Source: Sthenelais limicola
Lineage: Eukaryota; Annelida; Polychaeta; Phyllodocida; Sigalionidae
Length of the DNA stretch: 64,000 bases
Reading direction: 5' to 3'
Assembly (NCBI GenBank): GCA_942159475.1
Contig: OW804100.1
Coordinates: 13,080,646 to 13,144,645 of the forward strand
Part shown: positions 24,427 to 36,511 of the stretch, in pieces
How the letters are laid out: every line of letters begins with the position of its first letter
Position numbering within the stretch: the first letter of the stretch is position 1
Notes under the pieces: model-generated
Databases searched by the model: none
What the model was told of the DNA's origin: nothing
The model's input: only the letters and a program-made list of their open reading frames with translations
Made by a program: the position numbers and the translations under genes

Positions 24427-24984
24427 CTAAATAAAAGTGGTTAATAATGAGATTAATGGTGAAAGCAGCAAAGGAACTATTATTCTATTTATCCAGGATG
24501 AGAACACACATGTTGGCATATGCACCACACCTCCACCTGGAGGTTAGGTATGTGCATTCTACCTAGCACCTAGCCAGATGGTACCATAACGTGCTATATT
24601 TTCTGTCACCACAAAATGTTTTTGAAATGTGATGGGTTACAGAAAGATGAAGTGATGGTAAAATATGATTACTTACACACCTTAATCAGTATGTAGGCTG
24701 ACTGATTAAAAAGCACCATCAAATGATTTAGTTGTGTAAAACCAAATCATCTGCCAAATTATTCATTTTGGTGAATACCAGAATGCTACTATTTTCAATA
24801 TGGCTCTTTTTCATCTTCTTAATCTTAAGGAATTCTCGATGAAATTGAACATGTTAGCATAGCGCTGGTAACAAATTCACTATTAATCCTTCTTACCCAT
24901 AACTGTTACTGTAGAGCAGCAAGATACAAAAATAATATAGGAATGTCGCGAGGAAGTCGTGAATTCATGAACAAGGGGACTCAC

Positions 24985-25078
24985 CAGTAAATCCAGGATT
25001 GCAGGTGCAGGTGAAGGTATTTCCATAATCTACACATTCGGTAGCGTTAGTACATGGACTGGGATTGCACAAGTCAAT
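24985..25078 (-). CDS. DNER: DNER-like gene, EGF-like domain exon
   Basis: Exon of 94 nt, entry phase 0, exit phase 1. Acceptor TATTGTTTCAG|ATT, donor ACTG|GTGAGT. It encodes IDLCNPSPCTNATECVDYG then NTFTCTCNPGFTG. Its last cysteine comes from the next exon. An NAT glycosylation sequon lies between cysteines 2 and 3. The phase-0 entry joins the preceding ...CGIK exactly. The 558-bp intron to the next exon is the shortest in the gene. Confidence 0.92.
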
Positions 25079-28000
25079 CTGAAACAATAGAGAATCACTT
25101 AAATAACTTAAGTTACCCACATGAATATCCTTATTAAGACATAACTGCACAACTGTAGAATAATATAAAAGATAACATATAAAACATAGTGGATTCTTCC
25201 AATGCAAGACTACAACTGCAACTAAAAAATGCTTTTGCATAAATGGGGCCTACATTAGAGTTTAGAAAGTTCAGATTCTTTTATTCAGGAATCACATTAC
25301 ATCGAGGATACTATTCGATTTATTAAAATTCATTGATTCATTCAAATGACGCGTGGATGCTGTTTGATAAAAAAGACTTCCTCGACTTGTGTTTCCGTAT
25401 TTTCGGTAATATTCACCTCACTTTGCTGGCCACAGACATGAATTAAAAGCCTGTCACCTTTTCTAATACTACAGGTATTAGAAGCAATTAATTGAGGTTT
25501 CAGGGGATAAATTAGAGCTCTGTTTAACAAAAGTCACTATAGGGGACTCCAGATGTGTCTTGTGGGATCACGGGTCCTCTCAGCACCAAACTTAAAATTG
25601 ATTTCCCCTGTTCAGGGGCAAAACTTTGGTCTCATTCAAACTCGTCAGTTCAACCATTCCTGTATACACCACTGATGGCATTTACATAATACTTATACTT
25701 CTGAGACCTAACCTCTTATTATCTATCAAGCTTTCTCTGAAATATGTATGTACATATCACATAAAACACTTCTCTCCACAAGTTATTATTGATACCGAGT
25801 AGCGATGCAATGGTACTATAAATCAGGGGATTTCCAACTACCCAAGTAAGTGAAATGCAAACCTCATGATATTGCCCTATCTGACCTAGGCAGTACCTTG
25901 TCTATCAGGGACTGTTATATCTAATCAGGTTATGTGACTTATTTCATTAAAAGAGCTCAGCCATAATTGGTAATTAGATAGCTCTCAGCATATATGTATT
26001 TTGTGTAAGTCTATTCCCCAACAGTTTCTCATCCCGGAGGCATGACATATATATTACAGGTGAAATATATCTGTATCTTCCTCCCTATGGTCACGATCGA
26101 TGTCAACTTCTCAAAACCAATAGAAATCTGAGTGTCATTCCTATTATCTGTCTCAATTTTTTAAAAAGAGTTTCCAACTGATGTTCACTATAATGAACAT
26201 CTTTATATTATAATCGTATGATCATTCTATCGAAGGCGTAACGTTCGCGGGGTTCAATAATAAGTTACCATTAACAGATGCCATTAATGAATTTAACTTT
26301 ACCATGAGATTACCCTTGTGTAAGCAAAGGAACTGGAATCAATAAAATTTCTTCTTAAAAAAAACTAGACCCGGCCATTCAGCGTACAGAGTCGTTTAGA
26401 AACATTAGTATAAATATGCACGATGAATGGAAGTGAATCCAGCAAGCCAACCATATGACAGTTTACGCGCAGTATGAACCAACTTTTGTGCAGTAGATAT
26501 AGCACAATGCCACTATATGCCCTTTCCTAGTCATTCAAATATTGCGGTTCTTAAATATAACTCAGTATAACTTCATTATCTCAATGAAGACGGTCTAAGG
26601 GCAGTGAGGAAGAGGTTCTAAAAGGTCATAACATTGCAAAAGGACCATTTGATAGCCTTGGTAAAAGAATGGAAAATTTGAAGTGGCACTGGAGTGGTGG
26701 GTTGACTTTATCTTGTACACTGAGGTCATTTAGTAGATTACCTTTGTATGATATGCCTATGTTATACAAGGTGTACCATTAGGAGTGCAACGAGTATTCC
26801 ATGTGTATTTTAATGAATCGGATTATCAATTTCCAATATAATATTATTAATTCGGGGTGCGGGGGCAAAATGTCTTTATAATCAATAAAAATCGATTGAA
26901 ATAAAAGGGCACATAATATATATTTAGTTGAGTTCTGCGTAACGGCCATCTCAGTAACACGACCAACCCATAATTACGACCTCTGTGTCCTGATACCGTG
27001 GAGATGTGATAAGATAAACTACCCGGTAAGGCGACCATCCCGCAATACGACCAAAATTCGCCCAGAGCCATAGACCCTTTTCAGCTGACGTCATCAACAG
27101 CTGATCCGTGCGCGGGAACCCAAATGGAGGCAAAAGCGAGCGCGCTCACAACACTCACTGCCTCCACAACACTGGAAATGCCTTAGCTCACTGCTTATGA
27201 TCGTGCATGTAAATCGAATGATATCAATGCTATTATTTGTAATTTCACCCACATACTTACACACGATGATAAGAAATACATTGTGGTATATGAGGGTCTG
27301 CTTTGATGGATGTCAGTGAGTATTGTGTGAGATATATTGGAGTATATCAAGCTATATCCCGGGCTAGGTCACTGCAGGGCACAAGCATGAAGCCTAGTGT
27401 GAGTGTACGGCACGGAGTGGCTTGGTGCCCCGGTGACCAATAGCTCTCACTCACGGCAACGCAACCAGCACACATACATGTACTCATGTGTCAGTGCACC
27501 CTCGCCCTGTATACACTTCAGTATTTTCGCCTTATCCCTGACTGGGTGAAACATCTAACATACCAACCTTTATACCAACAATTATATGATGTATCTTCTA
27601 TAGTTTATGGTATTTGATATTTCATATTCACCCAGATGATACACCATTATAGACATTCAAACTTGTGTAGTCCCCCTTTGTTTTGGTTGATGCACAGACT
27701 GGAGGCATTGACCAAATAGAGATAAAGAATTTGGGATGACTCCAAACTCTGTCATTTCTTTAAATAAGATAACCACGCGTTCTGAGCTTTTACTAAAAGG
27801 GTCTGGCCATCTTTTTCTCGATTCAAGTTTCTGTATAGATGTATACTTCTTCTAATATCTCTTGGCAAAGATCACATGGCTGATCGCCGAGTGCTACCAG
27901 CCATTCCTCCATGCTTGTGACCTAGTTTTCTGGTATGGTTACTTCTGCCTCCACTATTTTCCCGCGTCGTGTATGTTTGTATACACTGAAACTGGTCTAT

Positions 28001-28168
28001 AGGTGGCCGCCTAAATGCAATTCTAGAATTGCATACATTATCTATCTCTTATCTATCGACAAGCGTTTTCATTGATACTGTTATTGGTAATGCTATCCTC
28101 ACTGCCTCATTATCTGTTTATTATTTCCACACTGCGCTTAGAAATAAATTAGAAATTCCCCTCCCAAA
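25079..28168. other. Intron DNA between EGF exons, no further gene seen
   Basis: Part of the 4-kb intron. 27070-27170 is GC- and CpG-richer, with a TGACGTCA palindrome at 27087-27094 flanked by two CAGCTG-type E-boxes (CAGCTGACGTCATC and CAACAGCTGATC). This is a possible regulatory element but is unsupported otherwise. Confidence 0.4.
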
Positions 28169-28443
28169 AAATGTGTTTTTCCGATTTATCTGGCTGAAAA
28201 CTAGGTAGGGAAGGGTGGAAAAAATTGTTTCTATGGGAAACCACCTTCCAGGAACAGAAAAAAATGTCTATTTTATAATGATAGTTGTTTTAAACAAGGG
28301 AAATTGACTTTTTGACTGTTCCGGATTAGGAAAACCTGTTTTCCTGCTTTTATTTGCTTTTTTTGTTAAAAAATCCAAAAAAACTTTTAGGTAGGGGAAG
28401 GTTTTTCTAGTTAGGTGGGGTGGGGTAAATCGGAAACACACCT
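28169..28443. mobile_element. TIR element, family C, copy 2 (inverted relative to 12263-12557)
   Basis: The right end AAATCGGAAACACACCTCG and left end TGTGTTTTTCCGATTTATC are diverged inverted repeats. Interior blocks match the copy near 12.3 kb in reverse orientation: TGGCTGAAAACTAGGTAG, ACCACCTTCCAGGAACAG, GTTTTCCTGCTTTTAT. Confidence 0.6.
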
Positions 28444-28648
28444 CGTTTGGTCTTACTTAGAAATATTCATCTCATAAAGTTCTGTCCGTAATTTAATAAT
28501 TCTAATTCATTTTCTAGACGAGATATGACGTACAACTGAATTTCCTTGCCACTGCATGTACCGATATATTCAACTCTTATTGTAAATATTAACTGCAATT
28601 GTAGTATAGCGGGATGACAGAATTACAGACAGGACATCAATATATAGA

Positions 28649-28784
28649 GGGAACATAGCAAGGGGGAAATCTATACACTTGTTAGTGACCAAGGGAGTGC
28701 GGGAAGTTAGAGGGCGTTAGCCCGAGATCTTCTGCGCTCCCGAGGTCACTAACAAGTGTAAGGACTTCACCCGAGCTTTGTTCC
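28649..28784. repeat. Foldback element of 136 bp
   Basis: The left arm (GGAACATAGCAAGG...ACACTTGTTAGTGACC) and right arm (GGTCACTAACAAGTGT...GCTTTGTTCC) are about 42-bp inverted repeats with a perfect 16-bp core, and pairing continues inward (GGGAGTGCGGGAAG / CTTCTGCGCTCCC). Nearly the whole segment can form one hairpin. Likely a very short MITE. Confidence 0.7.
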
Positions 28785-29045
28785 ATATTTATTGCACCCC
28801 ATTAATGAATAAAAAATATAAATGAATAAAAATAAAAGAAGTAATTACGATTTTTGGCGGACCTACTTGTTGTATGCGCCAAGGGTGGCATAATTTACAT
28901 GTTATGCACCACTTTGACCAAGTGTGGCATACAATGCTGAAGGTATAGGCAACTACAGCACAGGGGTGTAATAAAAACATCGAAGCGATGACTATAAGAA
29001 GTTAGAGTATACCTGAGTTGGCAGATTATTGAAATGATATTTTAC

Positions 29046-29188
29046 CTTGATGCCACAGTCTGCCCCGGTGTAGCCACGCCCACAATGACACTCCCAGCCG
29101 TCCTCCTTGTCTATGCAGAAGCCACTGTTTTTGCAGGGACTCGATTGGCATTCATCATATTCCTTTTCACAATTCGTCCCACCGTGAC
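29046..29188 (-). CDS. DNER: DNER-like gene, EGF-like domain exon
   Basis: Exon of 143 nt, entry phase 1, exit phase 0. Acceptor CTAACAAACAG|GT, donor AAG|GTAAAA. It gives GHGGTNC, which ends the previous domain, then EKEYDECQSSPCKNSGFC and IDKEDGWECHCGRGYTGADC, a complete six-cysteine EGF domain, then GIK. From memory, the vertebrate DNER domain at the same place begins EEEYNECLSAPC, a close resemblance and one of the reasons for the DNER assignment. Confidence 0.93.
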
Positions 29189-30235
29189 CTGTTTGTTAGA
29201 GTAATTCCTCAGTTAGTTGGTGACAGAGTTGTTAGTGTGTGGGTGTGGGGAAGGGGATGGGGGGGGGGGGGGTGGTGAGGGGGTTGTCTGACGTGTAAAC
29301 AATTTGGGAAATGAATTTCAACATAATCATTGGCTTTTCTTTATCTAATTTAATTCACTTGCAAATGAGGAATAGTCTTTAAATCTAAACATAATTAATA
29401 TAAAACTTAATTTTATGACCATTGTATCTGCCAGTACAATAGTATAATTTTCATGTAATGTTACATAACACCATCATTGATGTATCTTCAGCGACTACTA
29501 CTACAAGCACTCTATAATATAATTAAACAATAGATAATTCTGAACACGGTTGCCAATCCAATAAGAAATCCATTGCCGCCCAGACGTTACGTTTTTATTA
29601 CTTTATATTAAACGCTGTATGAAAGGGGATCCATAATGAATTTGCGTGCGGATCGTTTTAGATCCTCTTAAAAGAACTAATGGTGGCATGTATATTACCT
29701 CAACTGTGTTATTGTTAATAGCATTTCATGTATTTATATATTATCTATAAACATTTATATGATGTGCAAAGAACACTATGATAAAGTGCCTATGATATTA
29801 TTATAGGCACATCATCCGTTGCCTTGGATATGTCTGTGTGAAGAGATGGAATGATATGATTTTACCGATCGCGATATCATTGTGGCTATTGTGTTATACC
29901 ACTCAAACTACTAACACTAACTCGAGCACCTCCAGTGCAATGTTGAATGTTTGTAAAACAGAAAAGGATGACCCGGGTCAGATATTAGTATTATGTAGTC
30001 CAGGATAAATCAAGGGTAAAAACATCATGATGGAAAATACTCAATAACCTATACATTTACCCGGCTTATTTCTTATATTTATAATCTATAATAATTATAA
30101 ACCCACTAACCGCAACAAACATAATTATTAGCAAGAAGAATTTCAGGTTGGTAGGAATATAATTGACCAAAGGTTTGAGAATTCTACCATTGATGGATTT
30201 AGCTGAGAACTAGTTTCAATTGTTAGGGACGTTAC
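29189..30235. other. Short intron (1,047 bp) with a G-rich run
   Basis: AT-rich intron. 29258-29284 is a G-rich run (GGGGATGGGGGGGGGGGGG...). No other feature recognised. Confidence 0.5.
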
Positions 30236-30345
30236 CTGGAATGCAGAAGCACTGGTAGCCGTTGTACTTGTCCACACACACCCCGTGCACACACGGGTTG
30301 GACGAACACTCGTTGACGTTCACCTCACAGTGCCACCCACTGTAT
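30236..30345 (-). CDS. DNER: DNER-like gene, EGF-like domain exon
   Basis: Exon of 110 nt, entry phase 2, exit phase 1. Acceptor GTATGTTACAG|A, donor CCAG|GTAACG. It encodes YSGWHC, ending the previous domain, then EVNVNECSSNPCVHGVC and VDKYNGYQCFCIPG. The second loop is short (CVHGVC rather than CxNGGxC). By recollection vertebrate DNER has the same short loop (CAHGTC) in the domain at this position. The phase-2 junction with the upstream exon rebuilds a Gly codon. Confidence 0.93.
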
Positions 30346-31611
30346 CTGTAACATACGAGAAACATGATTTGTATTAGTCCTTGTATTATTAGTACTTACT
30401 CATCTCATCCAAAGTTGACGCATTTGTTATTATTAAGCACTATATGGGGATTATTAATTTTGTAACAATCATCAAACCTCGCCAAGATTATCATCAGTAG
30501 TAAAAGATTAATTTCTTATGTCAAAAACTGTATTTACTTTATCATACTGAAATGTTCTGTTATCATATTATAAATATTTACGTTCCCTCTGCACTGTAAT
30601 TTGTAAAAGAGAATGGATATCAGGGCGTACGAAAATCACCTGAATTTGTGAGACCGTGTCTGATGTCTTGTGAATAAATTTATTTTCCAAAACGTGAAAG
30701 AAAAACAATAATCATTTCAAAGATAGGAACGTCGGCAGTCAGCGGAAGACCTGGCATGTCCTGTGTCAGAAGTGTCCGACCTATTGTAACCAAGATCACG
30801 CAATAAAGAATTTTTGAATTCAATTGAATTAGTCAAAGTCAGTTAATTTATCACAGAGGTTAATAAGCGATTTAACCTATTATCTTTTCCCTCTTCTTTC
30901 CCTCCCTCCTCTATAATATCCTCCCTGCGGTATTACATTCAGTAATATTTCGATTAGCGCACCTCGTTCCATTCTCTCTGATTTATATTCATTCTTTGTC
31001 TACAATGCTAATGAGCCAATCTGATCGGTGCCTTCGTAATGTATAAAATAAAGTAAACATATGTCATACACTGCTAATTATAGACTCTCGCATAAGATAC
31101 CAGCAATACAGAACAAGACCGATCCCATGTCCTTTAATCAGAAAAGGACCAAGGATAGCAATAGAAACTATTTTATCAAATAATTATAATCCCAGCATAA
31201 GAATTGCTTTGGTCAATGGAAACCAATGCACATTTTACTTGATGCTTCAAGTTCATCATCAGTTATCGTCAATCATGCAGACTATGAATAGCTCAAATAT
31301 AATTAATTAAAGAGATCCATTTGTCTTATTCAAATGTAGTAAATGTATAGATCTCATCAATCATATTGCTCTCTTGTTGAATGTTACCACATCTATTGTG
31401 GATCTTGCTCAACACGATAGAGATAAAGAAAGCTATGAAGACAGTAAAATATACCCTTTTCTTCTATTTAAGTTTCTAATAATTCAGTCATGTTATTTAA
31501 CTATTTAAAAGTGACCTGTCGTAATATTATGGGTGTTTGAACATGGTAGTTTTCAAGGTGTTAGCTTTAGTACTAGTATTAGGAGTTTAGTTCAAGGTGG
31601 TAGGAGGTTTT
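30346..31611. other. Intron DNA; possible LINE 3' tail
   Basis: AT-rich. At 30800-30830 AATAAAGAATTTTTGAATTC followed by AATTGAATT resembles the 3' terminus of a non-LTR retrotransposon. No coding part is visible. Confidence 0.35.
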
Positions 31612-31972
31612 TATGGAAAGCCATATGCAACTACCGACAAATCGGATGAAAAGTCGGATGATCGCCATAGAATTAGTATAGCGACATTTAAAAAGGTCGG
31701 TAAGTGCGTCGGCAAGATTTCCGACGCGTCGGCCGACTTTTATATTTATTGGCCGATTTTTCGGGGGCACGAAATGAATTCTAAAAAAACATTGGTAAAT
31801 TTCTGTAAATATCGGCTGTCATTACCGACATTGCTTTCCCAGTTTAAATTTGCTCTTCCACTTAGCGCATAATGAACTTTGTCGGCCGATAAGTCGGCCG
31901 ATATGTCGGTGACTTAATCTACAATTTGCCGACATGGCGGCCGACGTGGCGGCCGTCAAAGTCCGCCGATTA
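31612..31972. mobile_element. TCGGCCGA-rich element, family F, copy 1
   Basis: It starts ATGGAAAGCCATATGCAACT ACCGACAAATCGG and is filled with TCGGCCGA, GCGGCCGA and TGTCGG motifs in both orientations, standing out from AT-rich surroundings. An inverted relative lies at 35991-36249. Many short inverted motifs near the ends recall the subterminal binding sites of some DNA transposons, but the family is not identified. Confidence 0.6.
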
Positions 31973-31979
31973 TTCATGT

Positions 31980-32160
31980 TCTCCTGATTCTTACAATATA
32001 CAGTATACAATATACATATATACTGTATGTGTGTATGCGCACATGTATACAGGTATATGTATGTATGTACATATATATATGCATGCATGTGTGTCTAGGT
32101 ATATGTAACATATTATATATGTATGAATATGTGTATGTATGTGTATGTTTATATAAAATT
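31980..32160. repeat. TATG/TGTA-rich microsatellite region
   Basis: Imperfect ATATAC/TGTATG repeats. Long open frames across it are low-complexity artefacts. Confidence 0.7.
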
Positions 32161-32219
32161 CAACCTCCACTTACCTACACTACCTCCCATTACTTGTACC
32201 ATTACTTGTACCATTACTT

Positions 32220-32640
32220 TTATCTCTATCTCTTTTATCATAACCAGTGTTATTAGTGTATCTCCTGTCCCTTATCTCTTATCTCTCATCCCTCATCTCT
32301 TGCCTCTCATCCCTCATCTCTTGTCCCTCATCTCTCACCTCTTGTCCCTCATCTCTTGATATTTCTCCTTCTCACTCTGCCTCCCTCTCTCTGCCCCCCC
32401 CCCCCCCCCCCATCCTGTCCCCTTTCCTGTCTCTATGATCCATCTCGCCCTCCCATGCCCTCTCTCCCCCTCCCCTAACTCTTTCTCTCTGCCCCCTCTC
32501 CCACCTCTGTCATTCTCTCCCTCTGCCCCTCTCTGCCCCTCTCTCTCTCCTCTGCCCCTCTCCATGATCTATCTCTTCCTGCACCACTCTCCCTTGCTCT
32601 CCCCTCCCCTCTCTCTCTCTGCCTTTCATTCTTCTGGAAG
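32220..32640. repeat. Pyrimidine-rich CTCATC/CTCTCC low-complexity region with C18 run
   Basis: TCTCATCCCTCATCTCTTGC-like tandem units at 32280-32360, a run of C residues around 32395-32412, then CTCTCTGCCCC repeats. No gene. Confidence 0.85.
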
Positions 32641-32960
32641 GTTCTGGAGAGGGGTACAGGCAGTTACTGAAAGGGGTATTGGAGGTTACTGGAGGAGGTT
32701 CTTGGGTGGGGTGGCTTGGGGTATAGGCAGTTACTGGAGGAGGTTATTGGAGGAGGTTCTGGAGTGGGGTGGGGGTATAGGCGATTACAGGAGGAGGTTA
32801 CTGAAGAGAGGTATAGGTGGTTACTGGAGGAGGTACTGGAGAAAGCATTGGAAGGGGTACAGAACGAGGAACTGGAGGAGGTACTGGAGGATGCTACTGG
32901 AGCAATTTAAGTTCTGGAGGAGGGTACTGGAGGAGGGTACTGGAGGAGTGTACCACTGGA
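32641..32960 (+). repeat. (TACTGGAGGAGGT)n arm, left of the palindromic array
   Basis: Degenerate repeats of TTACTGGAGGAGG and GGGTATAGGC. The inverted complement (CCTCCTCCAGTA)n occurs at 33715-33868, so the two flank the satellite as inverted arms. Confidence 0.8.
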
Positions 32961-33690
32961 GGAGAGCACCACTCTAGAGTGCAGCACTGTGCTGCGCACC
33001 ACTCTAGAGTGCAGCACTGTGCTGCGCAGCACATTAGAGTGCAGCATTGTGCTGTGCAGCACTCTAGAGTGCAGCACTGTGCTGCGCAGCACTCTAGAGT
33101 GCAGCACTGTGCTGCGCAGCACTCTAGAGTGCAGCATTGTGCTGCATTGTGCTTCTCAGTACATTAGAGTGCAGCACTGTGTTATGTAGCACTCTAGAGG
33201 GCAGCATTGTGCTGCACAGCACTCTAGAGTGCAGCTTTGTGCTGCACAGCACATTAGAGTGCAGCATTGTGCTGCGCAGCACTCTAGAGTGCAGCATTGT
33301 GCTGCATAGCACTCTAGAGTGCAGCTTTGTGCTGTGCAGCACATTAGAGTGCAGCATTGTGCTGCGCAGCACTCTAGAGTGCAGCATTGTGCTGCGCAGC
33401 ACTATAGAGTGCAGCATTGTGCTGCACAGCACTCTAGAATGCAGCACTGTGCTGAACAGCACTCTAGAGTGCAGCACTGTTCTGCGCAGTACTCTAGAGT
33501 GCAGCACCGTGCTGCACAGCACATTAGAGTGCAGCACTCTACATTAGTGCAGAACTGTGCTGTGCAGCATTCTAGAGTGCAGCACTGTGAAGCATATTAG
33601 AGTGCAGCACTGTGCTGCGCAGCACGTTAGAGTGCAGCACTGTGCTGCGCAGCACGTTAGAGTGCAGCACTTCAGAGAGCACAGTGCTGC
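32961..33690. repeat. 30-bp doubly palindromic satellite, about 24 copies
   Basis: Unit GCAGCACTCTAGAGTGCAGC ACTGTGCTGC. It contains two palindromes: GCACTCTAGAGTGC with an XbaI site at the centre, and GCAGCAC-T-GTGCTGC. Common variants replace CTCTAG by CATTAG and CACTGTG by CATTGTG or CTTTGTG. Because the unit is palindromic, both strands are open in several frames, which produces spurious Cys/Ser/Leu-rich frames. Confidence 0.95.
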
Positions 33691-33714
33691 ACTGAGTCTA
33701 ATGTGCTGAACTAA

Positions 33715-33868
33715 CTATCCAGTAACCTCCTCCAGTAACCTGCTCCAGTACCTGCTCCTGTAACTTTCTCCAGTAACATCCTCCAATTCCTCCTCCCATA
33801 CCTCCTCCAGTACCTCCTCCAGTAACGTCCTCCAGTATTTTCCTCCAGTACCGCCTCCAGTACTACCT
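33715..33868 (-). repeat. (CCTCCTCCAGTA)n arm, right of the palindromic array
   Basis: Inverted counterpart of 32641-32960. The complete block 32641-33868 is an imperfect giant palindrome. Confidence 0.8.
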
Positions 33869-34244
33869 TAATTTTAAATGAAAAGAAAGCTTGTCAATCC
33901 TCACTTCAAGAGCAGGACATCCTTGCCATGTCTATGTATGTTGGCACATCGCCCCATCTTTGATAAGGGGGTTATTAGGGACAACCTATGGGTGATACAT
34001 TTTAGACCAATACATCCTTCACAATTGCTTAAATATAGGATTATTTATTTGATGTTTTTTCATAAATTAATCAGGGTCTAACTCAGAAATCGTTGTGTCT
34101 AAAAAGTTAGCTTTTAATGTCTCCTACATCATCCACTTTGTTGTTTTAAGGTATTCTAGAAAAGGTAATTTATGTGAATTTATGAAGAAAAAAATAAAAC
34201 ATACTGGTGGTCAACCATAATAGCTCATTCTAATATCATTAAGC

Positions 34245-34355
34245 AAGGGTGTGAGGGAGGAGGGTATAAGGGCAAAGGGTATGATGGAGGAGGGTGTGGG
34301 AGAGAAGGGTGTGAAGAAGGAGGGGTAGTAGGATGGAGAAGGGTATAAGAGAGAA
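34245..34355 (+). repeat. Purine-rich GGAGGAGGGTRTRAGGG repeats
   Basis: Degenerate tandem units of 15-20 bp, almost pyrimidine-free apart from T. Confidence 0.7.
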
Positions 34356-35515
34356 CAAGTTATAAGTTTATTAAGTTAATCAATCATTTAATGAACTATT
34401 TTTCTGTTTAACTTTATAATCAGTTTAAGTTAATGTATATATTGTGCGTTTCCAAAGGAAACGAATTCTACGGTCAACTATTTGTGTGCAATGGCTAGAT
34501 TATGAATATCAGAAGTACTGTAATCTGAAATGCCTCGAATGTCTGTATTAGAACACAGGAGTGGAAGTAAAATTCAGTTTATTAACAACTAGGAAAGTTG
34601 CACGCTCCCTGTTTACAAAGGCAGTTGGATAAACTTGAAAGTACAATGCAAGGGAATTAGACATAAGACATCAAACAACATATTGTAATTTAATAATACA
34701 CAATTGTCTTTTAGTCTTTGCAATTCCGAGCTTGTCTGTCTCCAAGACTTGAAACCCAGAAATCCCAAAGGGTGTAGTAGGTGTAGATCACTCAGATTCA
34801 GTCATGGGTGGTCCTCTCTAAATGGGTTCCTCTCAAAACCTATACAGTGGCCTTAAGTGGCAACTTGTCAATCAAACCAAGATAGCCAATAGAATACAAC
34901 AAATGTCAACCAATAGGATGTCACACTGGCCTTCAGGGATTTACTGCAGAGATGGTAGAAGGTTGTCAATCAAGCAGTCCTTGCATAAGTGCAAAGTTAG
35001 TAGTGTTGGCGTGAATTACATCACACAGAGATGGGCATCCAGATATCCTCCCAGATAAGTGTCCACACTCCTCACACCAATCCTCAACCAACACCTCAAA
35101 ATGTATCACATGAACTTGGTACTCAGGATGATTGACAGAATGGTACCCAATTCACTAACATTCACGAATTTTTTTTTAAAAAAATACCGTAGAATGTAAA
35201 AACAATCTCAAATAAGTTTTACATGCATGAACTGTTATTGATCAACCTAAATGATGCATTTCTCATAGGATTGCTCATAAGAATCAGCATATAATATCAA
35301 AATGATCACAGATGAACAGTTTTAATAAATGAATTCATCTGGTTAGGTCTCTTTTTATGATGTGATTCACCTGCATCACCTGCATTTGTGGGTTTAAATG
35401 CTAGAAATATTGATCCCACATATACAAATGTATATGATAGGAATCCTCAACGCAACACCATACAGTGGAATTGATTTCGTAAGAATTGATCATATATATA
35501 TGAATGCGTGTATAT

Positions 35516-35750
35516 GGGTCAGATTTTCAAAAAATGTACAATTCAACTTCGCCAATCTTTTCAAATAACCCAAATTTCAGAAGAAAATAAAGTTCAAAAT
35601 AGAGTTCAACCTAACCAAACAGATTGCTAGAATCAATGCAATGCCAAATATACTCAAATTTACCTAGTATTGGCCAAATTGCAGTTTAAATGTGCAGAAT
35701 CTTCTAAATGTGTACAGCTGCGAATTGTACATTTTCTAAAAGTCTGACCC
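35516..35750 (+). mobile_element. GGGTCAGATTTT-type MITE, family B (235 bp)
   Basis: Ends GGGTCAGATTTTCAAAAAAT and inverted ATTTTCTAAAAGTCTGACCC. Flanked by ATAT on both sides, a plausible target duplication. Nearly identical, in inverted orientation, to 38190-38423. Confidence 0.8.
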
Positions 35751-35990
35751 ATATACATATATATATACATGCATTCATATATACATATACATTACATACA
35801 TGTACATTATACATGTATATATAGATCTAATAATTGAGTATATGTACATGTACACATGCATACATGTATGTACATACCCTCCGATCCGCTCTCATCCCCC
35901 CCACCCATCTATCCCTCTACATGTACACATACAGAGAGAGATAATTTCGCCATCTTTTTGGCTTAATTCTTTTTTAAAATTGGACCCAAC

Positions 35991-36249
35991 AATAGGCCGA
36001 CATAGCGGCCGATATAGCGGCCGACAAATTATTTATTTACCGATAAATCGGCCGATGATCGGCCAACTTGGAGAAACTTTAGAAATATTTGCAAATGTAA
36101 AAATAAAATTGCCGACATTGTCGGTGCATAATACCAACTATCGGAAAATTACAGACATAGTCGGCTTTACACTCTCTCTGTTACCGATTTGTCGGAGTTT
36201 TTACCGACATTTCAAGCGATTTGTCGGTAGTTGCATATAGCTTTCCATA
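35991..36249. mobile_element. TCGGCCGA-rich element, family F, copy 2 (inverted)
   Basis: Ends with GTCGGTAGTTGCATATAGCT TTCCATA, the complement of the start of copy 1 at 31612. The other end has GGCCGACATAGCGGCCGATA. Again dense in CGGCCGA and TGTCGG motifs. About 100 bp shorter than copy 1, probably through internal deletion. Confidence 0.6.
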
Positions 36250-36511
36250 GGTTTTAGTATTTCTCAGCCTAGTTTTCCTAACTTCCAGTTTCCAGGATGG
36301 TGACTTTCCTATAGACCCGCCCCCACACATGTGTCGTTTATTTGACCCAATCTCAAAGTTTAAATGGAAAACTTGTCCTTAACTAGCAGCAGGAAATTCC
36401 GATTGTTTGCACGAGCCGCCGTGAGACAGGGACAGACCTGATCATCCTTCAAACAAATTGTTGGTAAAAAAAATATCAAGGCGACGAGGAAAAAGTCTTT
36501 GATGGTGATTC

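Noticed and set aside
32435..32977. A 180-codon plus-strand frame
   Set aside because: Low-complexity pyrimidine and GGAGGAGG repeats with no domain and no splice context.
33124..33547. Open frames of about 136 codons on both strands with Cys/Ser/Leu repeats
   Set aside because: They are by-products of the palindromic 30-bp satellite, whose unit length is a multiple of three and lacks stops.
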